This document shows positions 35,555 through 42,795 of a stretch of 64,000 bases of DNA, piece by piece; the stretch's first letter is position 1, and each line of letters opens with the position of its first letter. The notes under the pieces are model-generated. The model searched no databases. It was not told the origin of the DNA and worked only from the letters and a program-made list of their open reading frames with translations. The stretch spans positions 1 through 64,000 of the forward strand of contig NZ_BEVZ01000005.1 of assembly GCF_003112515.1 (NCBI RefSeq), in the 5' to 3' direction. Made by a program: the position numbers and the translations under genes. This DNA is from Streptomyces fragilis. Its GTDB lineage: Bacteria > Actinomycetota > Actinomycetes > Streptomycetales > Streptomycetaceae.

Positions 35555-37626
35555 GTCTTCGGGCCCCCGGGGGAGGGGGAGTCGCCGCGGCCCTTGCCCC
35601 TGCCCTTGCCTTGGTCGTCGGCCTTGGCGCGCCGCTTGCCTCTGTCCCTGCGCGACAGCTTGCCGGTGCCCGGGGCCACGTCCTTGCCCGGGCCCTTGCC
35701 CGGACTCTTGCCCGGGGCCTTGTCCGGGCCCGGGCCCGACCGGGAGGCCAGGTGGGCGAGGGCCGTCGGGGGGTGGTGCGCGGCGGTGGTCACGGTGAGC
35801 GGGCGGGGGCGGGGGCGGGGGCGCGAGTGTGCGGGCTCCGGGGCCGTGGGGGCCTCGGCGGCGCGGGGTGCGGGCGGCGCGGGCTGGAGAGCTGATGCCC
35901 GGTGGAGCGAGCCGTCACGTGCGTCCTTGCCGCCTGCGCCCGCCCGTGCCGCCCTCTGGGCGGCCCAGCCGCCCGCAGGGGAGGCGCCCGTAGACGATGA
36001 GCTCGCGGGGGACGCGCCCGCAGGGGAGGCGCCCGTAGACGATGAGCTCGCGGGGGACGCGCCCGCAGGGGAGGCGCCCGCAGACGATGAGCCCGCGGGG
36101 GACGCGCCCGCAGGGAATGAGCCCGCAGACGATGAGCTCCCGGGGGAGGCGCCCGCGGACGATGAGCTCGCGGGGGAGGTGCCCGCAGGGGATGGGCTCG
36201 CGGGGGAGGTGCCCGCGGTGTCGCTGTTGCGGGGTGTGGCCGCGGTGAGGGGGGCAGGGGTCGCGTCGGGTGCGGGGGCTGTCGGGGCGGAGCGCGGGGG
36301 CCAGGGGCCGGCGCCGGGGGTGGGGTGGGGGAGGCGGAGGGGGACGCTGGTGGGGGAGAAGGGACCCTGGCGGGTCGTCAGGGACTCCAGGAGCAGCGGG
36401 AGGCCCACCACCGGCAGGACCCAGGCGAGCACGATCAGACGGCCGCCCCAGATGCCCAGGTCGGGGTGGGCCGCCTGGGTCAGCACCCCCGTGCCCGCCG
36501 CGCCGATCAGGAACACGCCGAACGCGGGACGCCTCCGCAGCGCGCCCCACGCCCCCGCGGCCAGCGCCACGGCGAACAGCGGCTCCCACAGCTGGCGGCG
36601 GGTCCACTCCACCCAGAAGTTGAACTCCAGGTGCGCGAACTCCCGCCACGGCGCAGCCCGGTCGGGCCGCTGGAAGTGGTCGGTGAGCAGGTCCTGCACG
36701 CTGTCCGTCAGCGACGGGTGGTCCAGCGCCCAGGCGGCGACCACCGTGGCCAGCGCCCCGTACGCGGAGGCCGCCGCCACCGCGACCACCCCGCGCCCCA
36801 TCGGCCGTGCGTGCCGCAGCCGGCGCAGGGCGACCGCCGTGCCCGCCGCGGCCAGGCACAGCCCGAGGAACAGGGCCTGCGAGTGCTTGACGGTGAACAG
36901 CGCCGCCAGGGACAGCGAGACCAGCATCGCGCCCGTCCCGTCACGTCCGCGCAGCACCAGCGCGCAGCCCCACAGGGCGGACAGGGTGAACAGGAGCAGC
37001 AGCCCCTCGGTCATCGGCCGCATCGCCGTCGCCCCGCAGGGCAGCGCGTAGAACAGCGCCTGGCCGGTGAGGGCCAGGGTGCGGCGGGCCCGCAGCGAAC
37101 GCAGGACCAGGAAGACCAGCACCCCGCACGACGACGCGACGGTGACGCCCGCCGTCCACAGGCCCCACTTCACGCCGAACGTCGCGACGAACGGCACCAG
37201 GAACGCCGGGTAGCCGGGGCGGACCTCGAAGATCCGCTGGAACCGCTCGGACATGAAGGGCGTGGTGTGCCCGCCGGTCTGTCCCGCCTTCAGCCGCTCG
37301 TCGACGGTCCGCCAGTGGCCGGACCGGCAGTCGGCGGCGACCTTGCGGGCGGGCGAGGCCCGGTGGAAGCGCCGGACGTCGACCTTCTGGTCCCGGCGGG
37401 CCACGGAGGCCTGGCTGGTGCAGACGTACTCGATGGTGACGCCCGCCGCCTCCCGCTTGTCCTGCCCGAGCAGGCTCATCGTGTACGAGAGGTAGTTCTT
37501 GGTGTCGGGGGTGTCCCGGCCGCCGACGTTGGCGAGCTGGAGCACGGCGAAGACGGCGGCGAGCAGCAGGACCCAGCCGCGGGTGCGGCGCGGGCGCAGC
37601 GTGGCCCGCAGGGAGGCGGCGGTCAT
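35551..37626 (-). CDS. GT-C like membrane protein with long repetitive C-terminal tail
   Basis: The product has 691 aa. The N-terminal 450 residues have about nine membrane helices and an acidic first loop (GGRDTPDTKNYLSYTMSLLG), typical of GT-C glycosyltransferases. Residues about 455-690 are disordered: Ser/Ala/Pro/Gly repeats (ASPASSSSTGASPAG) encoded by 45-bp DNA repeats, a segment derived from the dispersed repeat (about 35900-35978), and a very basic end with KLSRRDRGKRRAK and GKGRGKGRG. The start overlaps the stop of the upstream TagF-like gene by 4 bp (ATGA). A C-terminal tail of this kind is unusual for the family. Confidence 0.75.
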   Translation of the reverse strand: MTAASLRATLRPRRTRGWVLLLAAVFAVLQLANVGGRDTPDTKNYLSYTMSLLGQDKREAAGVTIEYVCTSQASVARRDQKVDVRRFHRASPARKVAADCRSGHWRTVDERLKAGQTGGHTTPFMSERFQRIFEVRPGYPAFLVPFVATFGVKWGLWTAGVTVASSCGVLVFLVLRSLRARRTLALTGQALFYALPCGATAMRPMTEGLLLLFTLSALWGCALVLRGRDGTGAMLVSLSLAALFTVKHSQALFLGLCLAAAGTAVALRRLRHARPMGRGVVAVAAASAYGALATVVAAWALDHPSLTDSVQDLLTDHFQRPDRAAPWREFAHLEFNFWVEWTRRQLWEPLFAVALAAGAWGALRRRPAFGVFLIGAAGTGVLTQAAHPDLGIWGGRLIVLAWVLPVVGLPLLLESLTTRQGPFSPTSVPLRLPHPTPGAGPWPPRSAPTAPAPDATPAPLTAATPRNSDTAGTSPASPSPAGTSPASSSSAGASPGSSSSAGSFPAGASPAGSSSAGASPAGASPASSSSTGASPAGASPASSSSTGASPAGGWAAQRAARAGAGGKDARDGSLHRASALQPAPPAPRAAEAPTAPEPAHSRPRPRPRPLTVTTAAHHPPTALAHLASRSGPGPDKAPGKSPGKGPGKDVAPGTGKLSRRDRGKRRAKADDQGKGRGKGRGDSPSPGGPKT
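35900..35978 (+). repeat. dispersed repeat, copy B (inside coding region)
   Basis: The plus strand reads GTGGAGCGAGCCGTCACGTG, then CGTCCTTGCCGCCTGCGCCC, then a segment ending CTGGGCGGCCCAGCCGCCCG. The same core occurs at 22633-22710 and 39997-40110. It encodes part of the disordered tail of the minus-strand protein. Confidence 0.7.
35973..36220 (-). repeat. 45-bp coding tandem repeats (ASPASSSSTGASPAG)
   Basis: About five imperfect copies of a 45-bp unit (core GGGGGACGCGCCCGCAGGGG on the plus strand) encode the Ser/Ala/Pro tail of the GT-C-like protein. Confidence 0.75.
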
Positions 37627-39917
37627 GACCGCGGGAGGAGGTCGTCGCGGCCGGCGGCCGGCGCGGGCAGGGAGGCCGAGCCGCCGTCGGCGGCGCGCGC
37701 CGGGGCGGGAGCGGCACCGGCGGGGGCGGCGTGGGCCGGGGCGGCGTGGGCCGGCATCGGTTCGCCGAGCATCAGGGCGCGCACCACCCGCTCGGCGGCC
37801 CGGCCGTCGTCGAACTCGCCGTACACGGCGCGGAAGCGGGCGCGGCGCTGGGCGGACCGCTCGTCGCGCCAGGCGTCGGTGGCGAAGAGTTCGGTCAGTT
37901 CCTCGTAGCGGTGGGTCACGTGGCCGGGTGGTTCGGCGGTGACGTCGAGGTACAGGCCGCGGCTCGCCGCGACCGCGGCCCGGTCGTCGGCGTGGACGAC
38001 GACGGGCCGGTCCAGGTTGGCGTAGTCGAACATCAGCGACGAGTGGTCGGTGACCAGGACGTCGGAGGCGAGCATCAGATCCTCCACATGGGGTTCGTCG
38101 GTGGCGTCGACGAGGACGCCCCGCCGGTGCAGCTCGGCGAGATCGAGGCCGCGCACCGGGCCGTCGGCGAGCGAGGGGTGGAGGCGGACCACCAGGGTCC
38201 GCCCCGGGCCGAGGTCGGCGGCGAGACGGGCCGGGTCGAAGGGCACCGTGTGGCCGCCGCGGACGTGGTCGCGACGGGCCGGGGCGTACAGCACCACGGT
38301 GTGCCCGGCGGGGATGCCGAGACGGGCCCGGGTGGCCGCTCCGCGGGCGGCGTCGCCGCGCACCAGCACGTCGTTGCGCGGACTGCCGGTGCGCAGCGAG
38401 GTGAAGTGGCAGGGGAAGGCGCGCTCCCACACCCGCTCGGAGTGCCGGTTGGCGACCAGGCTCCAGTCCCAGAGGTCCGCCCTGCGCAGCATCCGCGGCA
38501 CGTCCAGCCCCAGCCGGGCCCCGGGCTTGGTCAGCAGGTCGGCGCCCTGGTACTTCAGCGGGGTGCCGCGGTGGGTCTGGATGTGCACGCTGCCGGGGTG
38601 CTTGACCGGCATCCAGGGCCAGTGGACGTCGTTGACGAACCAGGTGGCACGGGCCTGCAGGGCGAGGTGCCGGGGCGAGCCGGGGGCGACGTGTTCGATC
38701 CCGTCGGGGACCTGGTGGGCGTGTTCGGGGCGCACCACCCACACGCCGCGGATGTGCGGGGCGAGTTCGCGGGCCGCCCGGTGGATCGCCGCCGGGTCGC
38801 CCAGCACGCCGCGGTGGTGGAACGCGGAGTACAGCGCGAGTTCGGGGTCCAGGCCGCGGCGGCGGTGCGCGAACTGCAGCAGGCGGCCCGCGCGTTCGGC
38901 GGTGACACGGCGTGCGAGGCGGGCCGCGCCGGCCGCGCGGTGGCGGGCCGCGGCCGCCTGCCTGCCCAACCGGTAGGCGGCGTACGGACGTTCCAGTACG
39001 CGCAGGGCGGGGTCGGTGACCACCAGGCCCGGGGGGCGCAGTTCGCGCAGGAGACCGGCGGTGGCGCGGAAGAACTCGGCCTTGGCGGTGGGCGGGAGAC
39101 GGTCCGGCTTGCCCAGCACGTCCAGGCAGTGCTCGCCCGCCCGCCGGTGCAGGTAGGGCTTCCACGGTTCCAGTTCGGGGTGCTCGTCGACGTAGGCGAA
39201 GACCCGGCGGTACTGCTCGTGCAGGTCGAAGTGCTTGCGGCTGGTGGTGGAGAGGATCGAGCCGGTGGGCCGCTGGCGGTAGCTGAGGCACACGCGGTCC
39301 AGGGCAGCGATCCGCCCGGCGGTGAGCAGGACCGGGAAGGTCCAGGGGGTGTCCTCGTAGTAGCCGGGCGGGAAGCGGAAGCCGTGCTGCTCGACGAACG
39401 CGCGGCGGTAGGTCTTGTTCCAGACCACCATGAGGAGTTCGAGGATCTCGGGGTGCCCGGCGGCGGTGAACACGCCGCCGGGGGTCGCGCCGGCGTCGGC
39501 GAGCACGTGGGCGAGGGCGTTGCGGCGGATGCCGCCCCACCAGTGGGCGCGGACGTAGTCGAAGACGAGGACGTCCGGGTCGCCGGTCTCGTCGAGGCGG
39601 TCGGCGATCGCCTGGAGGGCGCCGGGGGTGAGGGTGTCGTCGCTGTCCAGGAAGAGGAGGTGGTCGCCGGCGGCGTGCGGGAGCGCGGCGTTGCGGGCGC
39701 GGCCGAGGCCGGCGTTCTCCGCCAGGTGGAGCACCTTGATCCGCGGGTCGCGGGCGGCGTACTCGTCGAGGATCGCGCCGCTGCGGTCGGGGGAGTGGTC
39801 GTCGACGGCGATCACCTCCCAGTCCTGGTGGGACTGGGTGAGGACGGAGTCGAGGCACTCGCGGAGGAAGCCCTGTACGCGGTGGGCGGGGACGATGATG
39901 CTGAGGCGGGGCGGCAC
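37623..39917 (-). CDS. GT2 glycosyltransferase / CDP-glycerol glycerophosphotransferase (TagF-like) fusion
   Basis: The product has 764 aa. The N-terminal GT2 domain (about 1-230) has LSIIVPAHRVQGFLRECLDS and the metal motif LFLDSDD; a linker of 150 residues follows, then a TagF-like domain (about 360-700). The polymerase landmarks are QTHRGTPLK (His449, with Arg450 at the place of the usual catalytic His), LHP with His580, and VTDHSSLMFDYANLDRP. Such two-domain enzymes build poly(glycerol phosphate) or related teichoic acids in actinobacteria. The GTG start (39915-39917) lies 3 bp from the stop of the upstream paralogue. The C-terminal 45 residues are Ala/Pro-rich. Confidence 0.88.
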   Translation of the reverse strand: MPPRLSIIVPAHRVQGFLRECLDSVLTQSHQDWEVIAVDDHSPDRSGAILDEYAARDPRIKVLHLAENAGLGRARNAALPHAAGDHLLFLDSDDTLTPGALQAIADRLDETGDPDVLVFDYVRAHWWGGIRRNALAHVLADAGATPGGVFTAAGHPEILELLMVVWNKTYRRAFVEQHGFRFPPGYYEDTPWTFPVLLTAGRIAALDRVCLSYRQRPTGSILSTTSRKHFDLHEQYRRVFAYVDEHPELEPWKPYLHRRAGEHCLDVLGKPDRLPPTAKAEFFRATAGLLRELRPPGLVVTDPALRVLERPYAAYRLGRQAAAARHRAAGAARLARRVTAERAGRLLQFAHRRRGLDPELALYSAFHHRGVLGDPAAIHRAARELAPHIRGVWVVRPEHAHQVPDGIEHVAPGSPRHLALQARATWFVNDVHWPWMPVKHPGSVHIQTHRGTPLKYQGADLLTKPGARLGLDVPRMLRRADLWDWSLVANRHSERVWERAFPCHFTSLRTGSPRNDVLVRGDAARGAATRARLGIPAGHTVVLYAPARRDHVRGGHTVPFDPARLAADLGPGRTLVVRLHPSLADGPVRGLDLAELHRRGVLVDATDEPHVEDLMLASDVLVTDHSSLMFDYANLDRPVVVHADDRAAVAASRGLYLDVTAEPPGHVTHRYEELTELFATDAWRDERSAQRRARFRAVYGEFDDGRAAERVVRALMLGEPMPAHAAPAHAAPAGAAPAPARAADGGSASLPAPAAGRDDLLPRS

Positions 39918-39920
39918 GGG

Positions 39921-42431
39921 TCAGTTCCTCACGGGTGGGGCGGGACGGGTGTGGGGCGCGTCCGCCGGGGCCGGGGGTGCGGTGCGGGGGGCCGACGCCC
40001 GGTGGGGCGAATCGTCACGCGAGTCGTGGCCGCCTGCGCCCGCCCTCCCCCACGCTCGGCTTCGCTCGCGCGGGGGGACCCCCGTCGCCCCCTGGGCGGC
40101 CCGGCCGCCCGCGGATGGAGCGGCAGGAATGGCCGCCGGGCCGGCACGGCCGCCCGCAGGACGGGAGGCAGGCGCTGCCGTGCGGGTTCGTCCGGTGGCC
40201 GGTGGTCCGGGCGGGGCGGCGGACGGAGCCGGGGTGCGGGCCGGCAGGGGGACGATCGGGGGGAGGGCGGCGGGGGGTTCGCCGAGCAGGACGTGGCGGA
40301 CGACGCGTTCGGCGGCGTGGCCGTCGTCCCAGGGGCAGAAGCGCGCGCGGAACGCGGCGCGCAGACGGGCGGACTCCGGGGAGGTGGGGGCGCCCTCGGC
40401 GAGGAGGCGGTAGAGCTCCTCCGGGGTGCGGGAGACGGGGCCGGGGGGCGACGCCAGGAGGTCGAAGGTGACGCCGCGGGTGGCGCGGTAGACGTCCCAG
40501 TCGGGGGCGTGCACGACGATCGGCCGGTCCAGGTCGGCGTAGTCGAACATGATGGACGAGTAGTCGGTGACCAGCATGTCCGCCGCCAGGCACACGTCCT
40601 CCGCCGAGCGGTGCGAGGTCACGTCGATCACGCGCGGTGAGGCGGCGGCGCGTTCGCGTCCGGCGCGGTCGTGGAAGTAGTGGGCCCGCAGCAGCACCAC
40701 CGCGTCGTCCCCCGCCGCCTCGGCCAGCCGCTCGGGGTCCAGGAGGCCCTGCCGGACCGCGTCGGAGCCCTCGGCGTGGTCGCGGTGGGTGGGGGCGTAC
40801 AGGACGGCCGTGGCGCCCTCGGGGACGCCCAGTTCGCGGCGGATGCGCGCCACGTCCCGTGCGGTGGCCGTGCAGTACACGTCGTTGCGCGGATAGCCGT
40901 ACTCCAGCGTCGTGTGACCGCCGGGGAAGACCCGCTCCCAGGTCTCGGTGGAGTGCGGGTTGGACGACAGGTTGTGGTCCCAGCGCTGGACGCGGGCCAG
41001 CAGCCTGGCGAAGCTCCCGGTGGCGGCGGCGACCACCGGGTGGGCGGCCTGGTCGAGGCCCATCCGCTTCAGCGGCGTGCCGTGCTGGGTCTGCAGGTGG
41101 ACGGTGCCGGGGCGCTTGACGACGGCGTCGGGGAAGTTGGCGTTGGAGACGAGGTAGGTGGCGCGGGCCAGCAGGTCCCAGGCGGCGCGGGTGCCGATCA
41201 CCGCGTGCTCCACGCCGGGCGGGAGCGTGGGGACGGCCTCCGGCTCGACGAGGAAGACCCCGCGCAGGTGCGGGGCGAGTTCGCGGGCCTTGGCGTGGAT
41301 CGCCGCCGGGTTGCAGGCGTAGCCGCGGCCCCAGTAGGCGCAGTACACGACGAGGTGCGGGTCGAGCGGGCGGCGCAGCGCGCGGCGGTAGTACAGACGG
41401 GTGCGCAGCCCGCGCAGCGGGGCGGGCAGGACGGCGAGGGCACGCACCCGGGCGGCCGCGCGGTGGGCGGCGCGCAGCAGCCGGAACGCCGGGTGGCTGC
41501 CCGCGGCGAGCAGCCGGTGCTGGACACCCAGGCTGCCGCGGGGCGGCCGGAACCCGGCCGGTCGGTGGCGGCGGTACAGGCCGGCCGCGGTGGTGAAGAA
41601 GGCGCGGCGGTCGGCGGCGGGCAGGCGGCGCGGGTCGGCGGCGGTGCGCAGGACCAGCGCGAACAGGTCGGCGAAGAGCGGCCCGGTCCGCGCGGCGGGC
41701 AGTCCGGCCGCGCGGCACAGCAGGTCCCGGGCGCGGTCGAGCAGGTCCCGGTGGTGCGGTCCGGGCTCGTTGAGGCGGCTGCCCTGGCGCCGTACCCGGT
41801 GCTCGACGACGGTCCGGCGCAGCACCGCGACCCGGTCGGCGGCGAGCAGCGCGGCCGGGGTGAAGGACAGGTCGGTGTACCAGCCGTCGGCGAAGGCGAG
41901 GCGGTGGGCGGTGACGAAGGCGCGGCGGTAGGCGGCGCTCCAGGCGGGCAGCCGGACGCCGGTGAGGGCGGGCACCTCGGCGGGGTGGAACGGCCCTTCG
42001 GGCGCGCTCTGTTCGGGCAGCCGTGGTCCGGGCGCGGGCGGCCGGGCGGGGGTCCACCAGGGGGCGCGTTCGTGGCCGAGGACCAGGACGTCGGGGTCGC
42101 CGGCGACGGTGAGCCGGGCGGCGGCCGCGTCGAGCGCGCCGGGGGTGAGGGCGTCGTCGCCGTCGAGGAACAGCACGTAGTCGCCGCGCGCCGCGGCCAG
42201 TCCCGCGTTGCGGGCCGCGCCCAGCCCGGCGGAGGGCGGGGAGAGCACGGGACGGGTGGGCGGGTCCTGGTCGCCGCGGCGGGCGAGGACGTCGGCCTCG
42301 GGGGCGTCCGGGCCGTCGAGGACGACGATCACCTCGACGTCGTGCCGGTGAGGGCCGGCGACGCTGTCCAGGGCCTCCGCCAGACGGTGGGCGGTGCCAT
42401 GGGCGGGGATCACGACGGAGAACCGGGGCAT
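39921..42431 (-). CDS. GT2 glycosyltransferase / CDP-glycerol glycerophosphotransferase (TagF-like) fusion
   Basis: The product has 836 aa and is a paralogue of its downstream neighbour. The GT2 domain has FSVVIPAHGTAHRLAEALDS and LFLDGDD. The TagF domain keeps all expected residues: QHGTPLKRMG with His450, LRAHYF with His584, and VTDYSSIMFDYADLDRPIV. It is therefore the most likely active polymerase of the three. The last 90 residues are disordered; part is encoded by a dispersed repeat with a nested hairpin insertion at 40046-40083. Start ATG 42429-42431. The upstream 364 bp carry tandem repeats, so expression probably begins there. Confidence 0.88.
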   Translation of the reverse strand: MPRFSVVIPAHGTAHRLAEALDSVAGPHRHDVEVIVVLDGPDAPEADVLARRGDQDPPTRPVLSPPSAGLGAARNAGLAAARGDYVLFLDGDDALTPGALDAAAARLTVAGDPDVLVLGHERAPWWTPARPPAPGPRLPEQSAPEGPFHPAEVPALTGVRLPAWSAAYRRAFVTAHRLAFADGWYTDLSFTPAALLAADRVAVLRRTVVEHRVRRQGSRLNEPGPHHRDLLDRARDLLCRAAGLPAARTGPLFADLFALVLRTAADPRRLPAADRRAFFTTAAGLYRRHRPAGFRPPRGSLGVQHRLLAAGSHPAFRLLRAAHRAAARVRALAVLPAPLRGLRTRLYYRRALRRPLDPHLVVYCAYWGRGYACNPAAIHAKARELAPHLRGVFLVEPEAVPTLPPGVEHAVIGTRAAWDLLARATYLVSNANFPDAVVKRPGTVHLQTQHGTPLKRMGLDQAAHPVVAAATGSFARLLARVQRWDHNLSSNPHSTETWERVFPGGHTTLEYGYPRNDVYCTATARDVARIRRELGVPEGATAVLYAPTHRDHAEGSDAVRQGLLDPERLAEAAGDDAVVLLRAHYFHDRAGRERAAASPRVIDVTSHRSAEDVCLAADMLVTDYSSIMFDYADLDRPIVVHAPDWDVYRATRGVTFDLLASPPGPVSRTPEELYRLLAEGAPTSPESARLRAAFRARFCPWDDGHAAERVVRHVLLGEPPAALPPIVPLPARTPAPSAAPPGPPATGRTRTAAPASRPAGGRAGPAAIPAAPSAGGRAAQGATGVPPRERSRAWGRAGAGGHDSRDDSPHRASAPRTAPPAPADAPHTRPAPPVRN
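39997..40110 (+). repeat. dispersed repeat, copy C, with nested hairpin insertion
   Basis: The flanks match copy B (35900-35978): GTGGGGCGAATCGTCACGCG, then GTGGCCGCCTGCGCCCGCCC, and later CCCTGGGCGGCCCGGCCGCC. Between them, 40046-40083 is an extra hairpin-forming segment with CCCCC and GGGGGG arms around CGCTCGGCTTCGCTCG. That hairpin sequence is a familiar high-copy motif in Streptomyces genomes. All of it is read through in the minus-strand gene. Confidence 0.75.
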
Positions 42432-42795
42432 GGTTCGCGCGCCTCCTCTTCGCGGTGGTTCGCGGGTGGGCGTCTTCCCGGGGCGGTGCGGTGCGGTGCC
42501 GGGTGGGGGATGGGGCGGTGCGGTGCGGTGCCGGGTGGGGGATGGGGCGGTGCGGTGCCGGGTGCGGGCTGGGGCGGTGCGGTGCGGTGCCGGGTGCGGC
42601 TGGGCGGGGCGGGGTGCGGCGGATCGGTGGTGGGGGTGCGGTGCGGCGGATCGGCGGTGGGGGCGTGGTGGGTGTGGTGGGCGTGCGGTGCGGCGGGTCA
42701 GCGGCCGCGGTGGGGACCCGGTGGGCGGCCCGGCGGCCGCCAGGTGGAGGGCCGGGACGGGGTCGGGCGTGACGTGGGCATCGGCGGCGTTCCCC
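42432..42795. other. repeat-rich intergenic region upstream of the TagF-like gene
   Basis: No gene is supported in these 364 bp. Tandem 32-bp repeats fill 42480-42601; GTGCGG/GGTGGG-rich sequence follows. A short GGGCGGCCCGGCGGCC segment near 42723 resembles the end of the dispersed repeat. The promoter of the gene starting at 42431 must lie here if the upstream paralogue is a separate unit. Confidence 0.5.
42480..42601. repeat. 32-bp tandem repeats between two TagF-like genes
   Basis: Two identical 32-bp copies (42480-42511 and 42512-42543; GGGGCGGTGCGGTGCGGTGC then CGGGTGGGGGAT) are followed by two shortened or varied copies up to about 42601. GGTGCGGT-rich degenerate sequence continues to about 42700. 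Confidence 0.85.

Noticed and set aside
36000..36220. Plus-strand Asp/Glu/Ala-rich repeat protein (APADDELAGE type) opposite the GT-C tail
   Set aside because: It is the antisense reading of the 45-bp repeats; the surrounding frame has no start context, and the minus-strand gene has a membrane protein core and coupled neighbours.
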